From assembly GCA_035560235.1 (NCBI GenBank), contig DATMAG010000121.1, positions 1-40,519 on the forward strand: a stretch of 40,519 bases of DNA, read 5' to 3'. Both the position numbers and the translations under genes were made by a program. Shown piece after piece: positions 9,301 through 18,107 of this stretch (position 1 is its first letter; every line of letters begins with the position of its first letter). A model generated the notes under the pieces. The model saw nothing but the letters and a program-made list of their open reading frames with translations. It was not told the origin of the DNA and ran no database searches. Origin of the DNA: DASRDU01 sp035560235. Its GTDB lineage: Bacteria > Acidobacteriota > Blastocatellia > RBC074.

Positions 9301-9667
9301 GCAGATTGCGGAAGGGCTAAGCCTGCTGGCGGAAGCGCTGGCCTTTGCCGAGCAATCCGGGGAGCGCTTTTTCGAAGCGGAAATTCACCGGCTCAGAGGC
9401 GAACTGCTGTTGCAGTCCGATGCTCCTCAAGCCGAGGTGGAAGAATGTTTTCATCAGGCCATCAGGATTGCTCAGCGGCAACAGGCGAAATCACTGGAAC
9501 TCCGCGCAGGGATGAGCCTCGCGCGTTTGTGGCAACGACAAGGCAAGACCGAAGAAGCGCGGCAGAGGCTCGCGGACATTTACGGCTGGTTCACCGAAGG
9601 CTTTGACACGGCGGATTTACAGGACGCGAAGGCGTTGTTGGAGGAACTGACAGCGCGACAGAATTGA
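3392..9667 (+). CDS. giant Ser/Thr kinase / TolB-like / TPR / AAA ATPase fusion
   Basis: A 2091-residue protein with no obvious membrane helix. An RD-type kinase domain occupies about 12-275 (GAGGMGEVY, Lys in VALK at K41, HRDIKPDN with D133, DFG at 151-153, MSPEQARG). A first adenylate-cyclase-associated TolB-like domain follows at about 312-440 (VAVLPF, EGLSEDIVTGLSR, YVMEGSLR, HLWAETYDR), then TPR repeats. A second TolB-like domain lies at about 741-867 (IAVLPFANIS, DGLAEELLNAL, VLEGSVRK, QLWAERYDR), again followed by TPRs. An AAA/STAND-type ATPase begins at V1234-G-R, with Walker A GEPGIGKT (1262-1269) and Walker B VIFFDDLHWAD (D1381, D1382). A TPR-rich tail follows. Each part is common in large signalling proteins; the combination suggests a phosphorylation-controlled scaffold or ATP-dependent regulator. 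The substrate is unknown. The kinase domain is paralogous to that of the gene just upstream. Confidence 0.9.
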   Translation: MTIVAGTQAGSYKILSPLGAGGMGEVYLAEDTRLKRKVALKLLPAELTADAERVRRFEQEAQAASALSHPNIITVYDIGECEAGRFIVMELVAGRTLRSVIAEDNSLETFLSLSQQMAKALSAAHAAGITHRDIKPDNIMVREDGYVKVLDFGLARLRPATESNAEAATLAQQTTPGTVMGTVAYMSPEQARGETVSYPSDIFALGIVLYELATGRHPFKADTLAGYLHAITLQEPAPPQQWQPKLPAALNDLLLRMLAKDASRRPTAIEVAQVLQATGRGGDPARGQGDENATMMLPSAGIGAAPADEGFWVAVLPFKWRGAQAELEALAEGLSEDIVTGLSRFSYLRVIARSSTLRYTSDSGDVRAIGKELGARYVMEGSLRQAGSTLRVAVQLVDASTGAHLWAETYDRQFRAEDIFALQDDLVPRIVSTIADPYGALVHSMSESLRGKDAASYSAHEAVLRTFGYLERITPEEHAEVRAILEAAVARAPGHSDCHAMLAMTYYHEHAQGYNLRPDPLGRALAAAQRAVAAAPTNPIAHFILAIVRFFQKDFLAFRQAAERALALNPMDASTSAFLGILMAYAGDWEEGLRVAERAMQLNPHHPGWYHLGAFYQAYRQRDYRQALTTALKINMPGYLWTHVILAAVYGQLGEHQRAHAALRELRALKPDFGALAREQCGRWFDAELTEHLIEGLRKAGLEIDGEAQAASAQPVAAASDADSLPPAASDSQSATSPAQSIAVLPFANISADEENEYFCDGLAEELLNALSKIDELKVAARTSAFSFKGKNTQAREIGKTLNVNTVLEGSVRKTGHRIRINVQLVNAADGYQLWAERYDRELKDIFDIQDEITLAVVDALKVKLLGAAKDAALKRHTKNTEAHEHYLRGLFYFNRFTPRDFEKAIEYFNRAIALDGHYASAYAGLANAYVEMAFFTFSAPGEWMPKAQDAINRALALDETLGEAHNSLAIIRMYHDRDYVGAERAFKQALALDAGNAHIHMWYAWYLGLMGRFAESFPAYQRALEFDPLSEMVNTSVGIVSYWAGQSDRAVQQLQKVLELNPHYSLAQIFLAEAYAQRGDCAAAAALVAGLRQSANDPLTLPTIGYVYGKIGDHQAAHEILTALAQRATQEFVSALNFAQIYAGLGDTEQTLAWLEKACGEGPLWITFVKVDPKFAFLRSDPRFQTLLQRMGFSPDPQTDELHEVKTALLVPGVDGKRAENHLPSSGSLRHTVGRERERHELRAAFNAAKGGRGSLLCVAGEPGIGKTTLVEDFLTELATTRQCTIARGRCSERLAGTEAYLPLLEALESLLQNDQHIAATMKQIAPTWYAQVAPLSNGSEESARLLNEVKAASQERMKRELAAFLQAVATPQPLVIFFDDLHWADVSTIDLLSFLAGKFDALRLLIVVTYRPSDMLLAKHPFLQIKPDLQARGVCRELSLEFLTEAEIAEYLTLEFPRHAFPADFARLIHAKTEGSPLFMADLVRYLRDRGVIAEEDSGRAARAPRWMLAQTLQDIERELPESVRGMIERKIAQLSEEDRKLLTAASVQGYEFDSAVVAQALKLEPDEVEERLEKLERVFAFVKLVSEAEFPNRTLTLRYRFVHVLYQNALYASLRVTRKATLSREVAQTLEGFCGAQRMTVANELAALYEAGREPERAAEYYRLAAAHATQVFAYQEAVVLARRGLGLLKSLPDTTARMRQELALQVTLSVPLGACRGLASEESREPYTRARELARQLGDPPELWTILVGQWRSYLVGGDNNTALRLAEEFLALARAKVPAALIWGHQMMTSGCNYRGEFTAACAHTKAMLSIQNPQPQDGEAVIYAGENPMMIGLFMGASSLWNLGYPDQALQQSRKALALARQNGSPFGLALATFMAAELHISRRETPRVREMAEECLALSTEHGFPQWMANGHICRGWALVAAGQGTAGLAQMSEGITAMHGFEADLGRSRYLALLGEACAATGQIAEGLSLLAEALAFAEQSGERFFEAEIHRLRGELLLQSDAPQAEVEECFHQAIRIAQRQQAKSLELRAGMSLARLWQRQGKTEEARQRLADIYGWFTEGFDTADLQDAKALLEELTARQN

Positions 9668-9805
9668 AGCGCATACGTTCCTGGTTTGCCGAGTAAGCAA
9701 TAGAGGTAAAACTGCCTGCGCGATGTCTGGCACGAATGTCGAATCTCGGCTACATTACGTTCACGAAGCTGTATCAAACGAATCTGACAAAATTTCAAAG
9801 TGTGA

Positions 9806-12985
<3,180 letters not shown>

Positions 12986-13058
12986 GCGCGGCATGAGTTG
13001 CCAGGCTCGACTTTATCCATTCAGGATCTTTGAAATGAGAACGGCAGGCCGCGTATGC

Positions 13059-13093
13059 TCCTGAAGATTTCTTTTCCACGAGAGTCTTCAGGA
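13059..13093. terminator. hairpin downstream of the Asp-box gene
   Basis: Perfect 9-base arms (TCCTGAAGA at 13059-13067, TCTTCAGGA at 13085-13093) flank a 17-base loop, about 75 bases after the stop codon. Outer 7-base arms at 13043-13049 and 13104-13110 could extend the structure. There is no T-run, so this would be a weak intrinsic terminator or simply a structured spacer. Confidence 0.3.
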
Positions 13094-13359
13094 TGCCCAC
13101 ACTGCCTGCCTATGCTGACCTGGCTGGTGCAACGCCGCGCGCCTGGAAGTGACCTTTGCTGCAAGCGCGCGCCGCACCTGGGAAGCGGGACGCAAGTGAC
13201 ATAGTAAAAATCCCGCGCTCGTTATTCGGGCGCCTGACTGACGCCGTGTGCTGCGCGGCGTGAATGGATGAAGTTGGGCTCAGGACAAGGCCGGTTGCAA
13301 TGACCCGGTGATACAGCAGACTGAGTGGGGAGGCTGCCGGGTCTGAGCATTGACCAGCC

Positions 13360-13401
13360 TCAGTCCGCAGGCAGACGGAAGAAAGTCCGCCAGTTCCTGC
13401 A
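13360..13401 (-). pseudogene. C-terminal stub of a second CPBP protease
   Basis: On the minus strand this reads RNWRTFFRLPAD followed by a stop. The intact CPBP protease downstream ends VIWRAFFRLSAG and stop. At DNA level 13345-13393 and 14043-14091 match at 39 of 49 positions without gaps, and the stop codons fall at the same offset. No further similarity to the protease is visible upstream of the stub, so only the last few residues of a duplicate or sister gene remain. Confidence 0.5.
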
Positions 13402-13571
13402 GCCGGGCAGTTCATCCTGTTCACGGCCCGTCAGCTTCAGCGCTATCATCGGTTCCGGTTTTAAATCGAAGCACGCGACAGTGGTCCAGTGCGCGAGCGT
13501 CAGTGAACGCCTGAGATTGCAGGATCGGGGCGCTCGCTCACGCTCGCGTACTGTTCTCGCTGGATTCGGTT

Positions 13572-13814
13572 GTGTGCGCCTGGCAGAGCCGGGCATCACC
13601 GGAAAGCATTCAGCGCTCATTTCCGCTGCTGACACTCGAGCAGGTTTACGGCGCGATCACCTTCTACCTGGCGAATCAGCAGATGATTGACGAGTATCTG
13701 AAACAGGGCGAAGCGGAGTTCGAGCAGATGCGCGAGCAGTCACGCCAGGCCAATGCTGACCTGATTCGGAAACCTGAAGCGGCCAGACAGCAGAACCCTT
13801 TGAAAACGCCGTGA
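13572..13814 (+). pseudogene. DUF433-type antitoxin, N-terminally eroded
   Basis: From GTG 13572 this gives an 80-residue frame matching the C-terminal two-thirds of DUF433 antitoxins (SPESIQRSFPLLTLEQVYGA, ITFYLANQQMIDEYLKQGEAEFEQMREQSRQAN). The family residues SLDSVV are still present in frame just upstream (13557-13571), but the preceding GTR-type strand is replaced by unrelated sequence. The 5' end of the gene is therefore lost or overwritten, and GTG 13572 is only the first start left in frame. The stop overlaps the start of the DUF5615 frame as GTGA, the arrangement expected for a translationally coupled toxin-antitoxin pair. It may still produce a peptide, but a functional DNA-binding antitoxin is doubtful. 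Confidence 0.6.
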
Positions 13815-13975
13815 AGATCCGCTTTCAGGCTGATGCCGATCTCAACGAAGACATTCTGACCGGAACCCGGCGACGCGAACCGCTGATCGACTTTCAGACC
13901 GCTGATGAAGCAGGCAATCGCGACCTGAATGATGCGGAAGAATGGATCAACCGCATCTCTGCCATCCCACTCTGA
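13811..13975 (+). pseudogene. DUF5615 PIN-like toxin with internal deletion
   Basis: GTG 13811 opens a 54-residue frame overlapping the antitoxin stop (GTGA, 13811-13814). The first 37 or so residues (MKIRFQADADLNEDILTG, EPLIDFQTADEAGNRDL) match the start of DUF5615 proteins, including the acidic D-x-D-L strand. The last residues (DAEEWINRISAIPL) match the usual C-terminus of the same family. Full-length members are roughly twice as long. The middle, which carries the HDR-type motif and other acidic residues of the PIN-like nuclease site, is missing without breaking the frame. The protein should be inactive as a nuclease. The gene is too short to be found by length-filtered gene calling. Confidence 0.6.
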
Positions 13976-14057
13976 AATCCTGCATAAGAAACCTGAATTA
14001 CTGAAAGCTGCGAGGGCCCCGACAGATGAGACTGGCAGGGCGGATCATTGACCGGCG

Positions 14058-14726
14058 TCAGCCCGCTGACAGGCGAAAGAAGGCCCGCCAGATCACATCG
14101 AGCAGCGCGTGGGTAATTGACGAGGCCATCAGCCCGCGCCGTCTGAAGGCCAGTCCGTAACCAGCTCCTGCCAGCGCGGCCAGCAGCGCGTATCGCCAGT
14201 TCGGGAATGGCGAGCCTTTGTGCAGATGCGCCAGCCCGAACAGCGCTGAGGCAATGGTGACTGCCAGCGCGGAGCTGCCGGTTCTGTCCTGCAATGTTTT
14301 CTGAATCAGACCGCGAAAGATGATCTCTTCAGGCAGGGCGACGATCAGGTAAATGGGCAGCGCTTCGATGAGCGCGCGTCTGAACTGCGGCAGCGACGGA
14401 TTGAACTGAATGAATGAAAGCGACAGCGCCAGCGGAATCAGTGTCGCGGCCAGCGCGGCGAGGGTGACGCCGACAACCTTCCAGTCAGGAGCTTCGGGCC
14501 GGCGCAGGCGGACTTCGCGGATTCGGTTGCGACGGGCAAGCAGCAGCCCCGCAATCACGAGCGCGAGCGCGACTGCCGGATAGCCGCGCCGCCAGATGAG
14601 CGCGTAGAGCCTGTAATCAAGCACCAGCCAGCCGCCTGCCAGCAGTGTCAGATGCCAGATCTTCCAGGTCGCTGTCTTCACGCCGTCAGTTCGCCAGGGG
14701 AAGGAAAACTGTCGTGATTCCGGCAT
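14058..14726 (-). CDS. CPBP family intramembrane metalloprotease
   Basis: A 222-residue membrane protein with the three conserved CPBP (CAAX protease/bacteriocin-processing, Abi) motifs: EEIIFR at about 133-138, FGLAH with the metal-ligand His at about 167, and HALLD at about 206-210. Five or six hydrophobic segments span about 20-215. Family members cleave membrane peptides or serve as immunity or processing proteins; the substrate is unknown. The start is ATG 14726, with TTG 14729 directly before it. The first 20 or so residues have the composition of the overlapping aldo/keto reductase stub rather than of a membrane helix, so the true N-terminus may have been replaced when the upstream gene collapsed into it. 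Confidence 0.8.
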   Translation of the reverse strand: MPESRQFSFPWRTDGVKTATWKIWHLTLLAGGWLVLDYRLYALIWRRGYPAVALALVIAGLLLARRNRIREVRLRRPEAPDWKVVGVTLAALAATLIPLALSLSFIQFNPSLPQFRRALIEALPIYLIVALPEEIIFRGLIQKTLQDRTGSSALAVTIASALFGLAHLHKGSPFPNWRYALLAALAGAGYGLAFRRRGLMASSITHALLDVIWRAFFRLSAG

Positions 14727-14886
14727 CAATCGCTTCGAGCACCAGCCGGATGGCTTCGGTGGCGTCAGCCATCGTTCCGAGATCGTATCCGCCCATCCCC
14801 AGGGCTGTCACCCGCACGCCAGTCCGGCCCGGCGGGCGCAGCGGAATCTCTGCTGTCTCAGTCTGAATATTCATGGCCATTCTCAT
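14686..14886 (-). pseudogene. aldo/keto reductase N-terminal stub
   Basis: The 66-residue frame begins like an aldo/keto reductase (LRPPGRTGVRVTALGMGGYDLGT, MADATEAIRLVLEAIDAGIT). It ends after seven unrelated residues (TVFLPLAN), exactly where the family's catalytic FDNAWEYHDG-type strand should follow. The catalytic Asp-Tyr-Lys-His residues are therefore all missing. Its 3' end overlaps the start of the CPBP protease frame, so the break point joins the two genes. Three in-frame ATGs (14886, 14880, 14874) are available. It is a non-functional remnant. Confidence 0.65.
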
Positions 14887-14904
14887 CGGATCATCTGCCC
14901 GAGT

Positions 14905-15579
14905 TCAACTCGCCCGCGATCTGCGCCGACGCGGTTTCTTTTCAGGTGCGGCAGCGGCTGTCGCCGTTTCAGCCGAAGCAGTCGGCGCTGGTTCAGGCGC
15001 TGGTGGCAGCGGCGACTGACTCTGCGCCGGAGCAGCCGGAACCGGCGCGGTTGTCTGAGTTGTGGTGACAGGTTTCGCCTGATCCTGATAGGTATGGTGC
15101 GTCCGGTGCGCGCCCGCAGCGTGATGCGTATGAGGCGCCTGCTTCTTGCGCAGTTCGCTGATCCGTTCCTGCAGATTGAAGGTGGTGATCGAGAGATCGT
15201 TGTTGATGCGAATGCCGATGATCGGCGTGTTGCGCCAGCAGGTGTTGAGCCGGTAATCGAGCATCGCGGCAAAGGCTGCATACCCGCCGCCCCGGTCGAG
15301 GTCGGCATACTTGTCGAACTCCAGATACATCACCTTCTCGGCAATCCGGTTGTACTGATGAATCCGCAGAAACTCTTCGAGTTTGGGCAGGTCGTCAGGC
15401 CGCGAAGTGACCTGCACGCCCATAGCAAAGATGCTCGGAATCTGCGGAAACCGCGTGACGACGAAATCAATCTTCCAGGCATGATCCAGATCGGGATCTT
15501 CCGTCAGCGTGCAGCCGATGCGTTCGAGAATCGTTTTCAGGCGGTCTTCAATCTCCAGTCCGGTGCGAAATCTTGCCAT
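14905..15579 (-). CDS. unrecognised protein, possible nuclease-like core and basic tail
   Basis: A 224-residue protein I cannot assign to a family. Residues 1-145 are compact and look folded: an N-terminal helix with conserved-looking E9, then WKIDFVV (D38), a loop, GVQVTSRPDD (Q56-V-T58) and a helix. This helix, D, (E/Q)-x-(K/T), helix order is reminiscent of PD-(D/E)XK restriction-type folds, although the usual Lys is Thr here. Residues 146-224 are low complexity: a His-rich patch (THHAAGAHRTHH), a Pro/Ala-rich linker and a strongly basic end (KKPRRRRSR) that could bind nucleic acid. It lies 74 bases downstream of the HicB-like gene on the same strand. The start at ATG 15579 has an upstream AGGAG (15588-15592 on the opposite strand). 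The function is unknown. Confidence 0.6.
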   Translation of the reverse strand: MARFRTGLEIEDRLKTILERIGCTLTEDPDLDHAWKIDFVVTRFPQIPSIFAMGVQVTSRPDDLPKLEEFLRIHQYNRIAEKVMYLEFDKYADLDRGGGYAAFAAMLDYRLNTCWRNTPIIGIRINNDLSITTFNLQERISELRKKQAPHTHHAAGAHRTHHTYQDQAKPVTTTQTTAPVPAAPAQSQSPLPPAPEPAPTASAETATAAAAPEKKPRRRRSRAS

Positions 15580-15653
15580 TCAATCTGCTCCTCATGTGTT
15601 CGGTGAATCCGGCAGCCTGCGGTTTGCGCTTCACTTCAAGGTAAGACTGAGGA

Positions 15654-15857
15654 TTAAGCGGCATGGATCTCGACCTTCCGCACTTCAGGCGCAAGGCTGG
15701 CGAGCGGCGGTTCAAAGTAAAGTTCCAGAGCCTCGCTCAGGGCGGCTAACGCCTCAGCTTCGGTTGCGCCCTGGCTGGCGACATCAACTTCAGGGCACTG
15801 AGCAATGAACCAGTCACCCTCACGCCAGATGCTGGCTGAAAATTCGCGTTTCATCAT
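15654..15857 (-). CDS. HicB-like antitoxin, orphan
   Basis: A 67-residue protein with the HicB N-terminal fold: FSASIWREGDWFIAQCPEVDVASQGATEAEALAALSEALELYFE. This is the partial RNase H-like domain that binds HicA in type II toxin-antitoxin systems. There is no C-terminal DNA-binding helix-turn-helix or ribbon-helix-helix, as in many short solitary homologues. No HicA-like frame (a short dsRBD-like protein) is found on either side. The ribosome binding site is good (AAGGAAG about five bases before ATG 15857). It lies 21 bases after the molybdopterin oxidoreductase stop, so it is probably read through from that gene. It may be an orphan antitoxin or have another small-molecule or RNA-related role. 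Confidence 0.75.
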   Translation of the reverse strand: MMKREFSASIWREGDWFIAQCPEVDVASQGATEAEALAALSEALELYFEPPLASLAPEVRKVEIHAA

Positions 15858-15878
15858 GCGCTTCCTTTCAGTGACACC

Positions 15879-18014
15879 CTATCCAGATCTCTCCACCTCA
15901 ACCAGCGCATCATAAAACGTCGCCGCCGCGCCGAGGTCGGTCAGCCCCTGCGACGTCACGTCGTTGGCGTTTGTGCCGTCGCGCGTCAGTTTCTTCCACC
16001 AGACCGAGAGCGCGACAACGACGCCGTGACGCGCCTTGTCGCTGACGCGCGCCCTGGCGGTGAATGAGCCGCGCTCATTGAAGATGCGCACGAGGTCGCC
16101 GCTGCTGATCCCGCGCACTCCGGCATCGTCGGGATGGATTTCCAGGAACGGTTCCTTTTCGGCCTTCAGAAAACTCGGCAGATTGGCGAAGCTCGAATTC
16201 AGAAAGTTGTGCGCGGGCGGCGAGATGATGGCCAGCGGATACTTCTGCGCGAGGCGTGGCGCGGTCTGCACCGACTCGCGCGGCGGAATGAAAACGGGCA
16301 GCGGATCTATTCCCTGCTTCGCCAGTGTTTCGCTGAAGAATTCGCATTTGCCCGAGGGCGTCGGGAAGTTTCCTTCGGCAAAGGGCGCAAACGTTGCAGG
16401 CACGCTCAGACGCTGCCAGCCGCGCTCCTTCAGGTCAACCAGATTGATGCCCTGCATTCTTTCGTGACTGTAATCGAATGCCTGCCGCCCGATCTCTTCG
16501 TCAGAATCCCTGAAGCAGTCTTCAGTGAAGCCCATCCGTTCGGCGAGCAGGCGAAAGACTTCGCTGTTCGGCTTCGCTTCGCCGAGCGGCGCAATGGCAG
16601 GGTTGTTGGCCAGCACGTAAAGATGGCCATACGATTTGTGAACGTCGAACTGTTCAAGCTGCGTCGTCGCGGGCAGCACTATGTCGGCGTAATCGGCGGT
16701 GTCGGTCTGAAAGATTTCGTGAACGACTGTAAAAAGATCTGTGCGCCTGAATCCGGCAATGACTCTGGCCGATTCGGGCGCAACGGCAACGGGGTTTGAA
16801 TTGTAGACGTAGATCGCTTTGACCGGCGGATCGAGCGGCGTCACGGAATTGTCAGGATTGCGCATCTGCCCGAGCAGCGCGTCGCCAATCGCTGACATAT
16901 TGATCGTGCGCGTGCCGGGCGGAATCAGATCGGGCCGTTCAAGCGCATATGTGTTAAGCCCGCAGGTGCCGGAAGTCGAAAGCAGAATGCCTCCCGCCGG
17001 ATCGCGCCAGGCGCCGATGAGCGCGGGCAGACACGCAATCGTGCGCACGGCCATGCCGCCGCCCGCGTGCCGCTGCATCCCGTAATTGAGGCGAATCACA
17101 GCGGGCCGCGTCGTCGCGTATTCGCGCGCCAGATTCGTGATCGTCTCCGCGCTCAGGCCGGTGATCGCGGCGACCTTCGACGGCGGATAATCCATCACCC
17201 GCTCTCTGAGCAGCTCAAAGCCGAGCGTGTATTTTTCAATGTAATCGGCGTCAATCAGATTCTCTCTGATGATGACGTGCATCATCGCCAGCGCGAGCGC
17301 ACCGTCAGTGCCGGGCAGCGGCGCGATGTGCTCGTGGCATTTCTCAGCCGTCAGCGAACGGTACGGATCAATCGCAATCAGTTTCGCGCCGCGCCGCTTT
17401 GCTTCAAGCACCTTCGGCCACAGATGAACGTTCGAGGTCACCGGATTGCCGCCCCAGATAATAATCAGCTTCGCTTCGTCAAAGCGTTCCATGTCGGTCC
17501 CGATTGACGCGCCGATGGTGGCCTTGTAACCGGCGGCTCCGGCAGACGCGCAGATGGTGCGGTCAAGCAACGACGCGCCGAGGCGATTGAAGAAGCGGCG
17601 ATCCATGGACTGGCTCTGCACCAGGCCCATCGTCCCGGCGTAACTGTAAGGCAGAATCGCCTGCGGGCCGTATTCATCAGCAATCTCTCTGAACTTCGCC
17701 GCGATGGTGTCAAGCGCCTCGTCCCACGAAATGCGCGCGAAGATGCCCTTCCCCTTTTCGCCGACGCGCTTCATCGGATAAAGCACGCGCTGATCGCTGT
17801 AGGTGCGTTCGAGGTAGCGGTTGACCTTGGTGCAGAGAAAGCCGTTCGTGGTCGGATGATCCTCAGCGCCTTTGACGCTGACGGCTCTGCCGTTCTCGAC
17901 CGTGATGACGAGCGCGCAGGTATCAGGGCAGTCATGCGGGCACGCGCCACGAACGATGGTTCTGCCGGAATTATCAGTTTCGCCGTTGCGAATAATCGTT
18001 TCATCCGATGTCAT
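15879..18014 (-). CDS. molybdopterin oxidoreductase (DMSO reductase superfamily)
   Basis: A 711-residue catalytic subunit of the bis-MGD molybdenum/tungsten oxidoreductase superfamily. Near the N-terminus, C25-x3-C29-x3-C33 and C61 (CPHDCPDTC ... GFLC) form the [4Fe-4S] binding motif. The cofactor domains follow: GNPVTSNVH (about 195-203), AIDPYRSL, APLPGTDGALALAMMHVII and, near the C-terminus, the molybdopterin dinucleotide-binding domain (DLVRIFNERGSF, GVVVALSVWWKK). No twin-arginine leader is present, so the enzyme is probably cytoplasmic. No electron-transfer subunit or FdhD-like gene is adjacent; a moaD gene lies about 8 kb away. The substrate cannot be named; relatives are annotated loosely as formate dehydrogenase or as thiosulfate or biotin sulfoxide reductases. 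The start at ATG 18014 is preceded by AGGGAGA. Confidence 0.85.
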   Translation of the reverse strand: MTSDETIIRNGETDNSGRTIVRGACPHDCPDTCALVITVENGRAVSVKGAEDHPTTNGFLCTKVNRYLERTYSDQRVLYPMKRVGEKGKGIFARISWDEALDTIAAKFREIADEYGPQAILPYSYAGTMGLVQSQSMDRRFFNRLGASLLDRTICASAGAAGYKATIGASIGTDMERFDEAKLIIIWGGNPVTSNVHLWPKVLEAKRRGAKLIAIDPYRSLTAEKCHEHIAPLPGTDGALALAMMHVIIRENLIDADYIEKYTLGFELLRERVMDYPPSKVAAITGLSAETITNLAREYATTRPAVIRLNYGMQRHAGGGMAVRTIACLPALIGAWRDPAGGILLSTSGTCGLNTYALERPDLIPPGTRTINMSAIGDALLGQMRNPDNSVTPLDPPVKAIYVYNSNPVAVAPESARVIAGFRRTDLFTVVHEIFQTDTADYADIVLPATTQLEQFDVHKSYGHLYVLANNPAIAPLGEAKPNSEVFRLLAERMGFTEDCFRDSDEEIGRQAFDYSHERMQGINLVDLKERGWQRLSVPATFAPFAEGNFPTPSGKCEFFSETLAKQGIDPLPVFIPPRESVQTAPRLAQKYPLAIISPPAHNFLNSSFANLPSFLKAEKEPFLEIHPDDAGVRGISSGDLVRIFNERGSFTARARVSDKARHGVVVALSVWWKKLTRDGTNANDVTSQGLTDLGAAATFYDALVEVERSG

Positions 18015-18107
18015 TGCGGATCTCCCTTGTGCAGGCCCGAGTATATCCTGACTGCCCGGGTAACGTGAAGCTTATCAGCCTGAAGCCTCTCTGCTATGAT
18101 CCGCGCC

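Larger units (their letters stand above)
12986..13559. other. gene-poor interval with hairpin and gene debris
   Basis: No intact gene is supported in this 570-base stretch between the Asp-box protein and the DUF433 remnant. It contains an imperfect nested inverted repeat (outer arms GGCAGGC at 13043-13049 and GCCTGCC at 13104-13110; inner arms at 13059-13067 and 13085-13093) and a short C-terminal remnant of a CPBP protease on the minus strand. Open frames on both strands are low-complexity, Arg-rich translations without family resemblance. Confidence 0.5.

Noticed and set aside
3392..9667. Idea that the giant gene is three genes joined by sequencing errors
   Set aside because: The frame is continuous and codon use looks coding throughout, with TPR repeats spanning the joins and no frame jitter. 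An assembly artefact cannot be fully excluded without reads.
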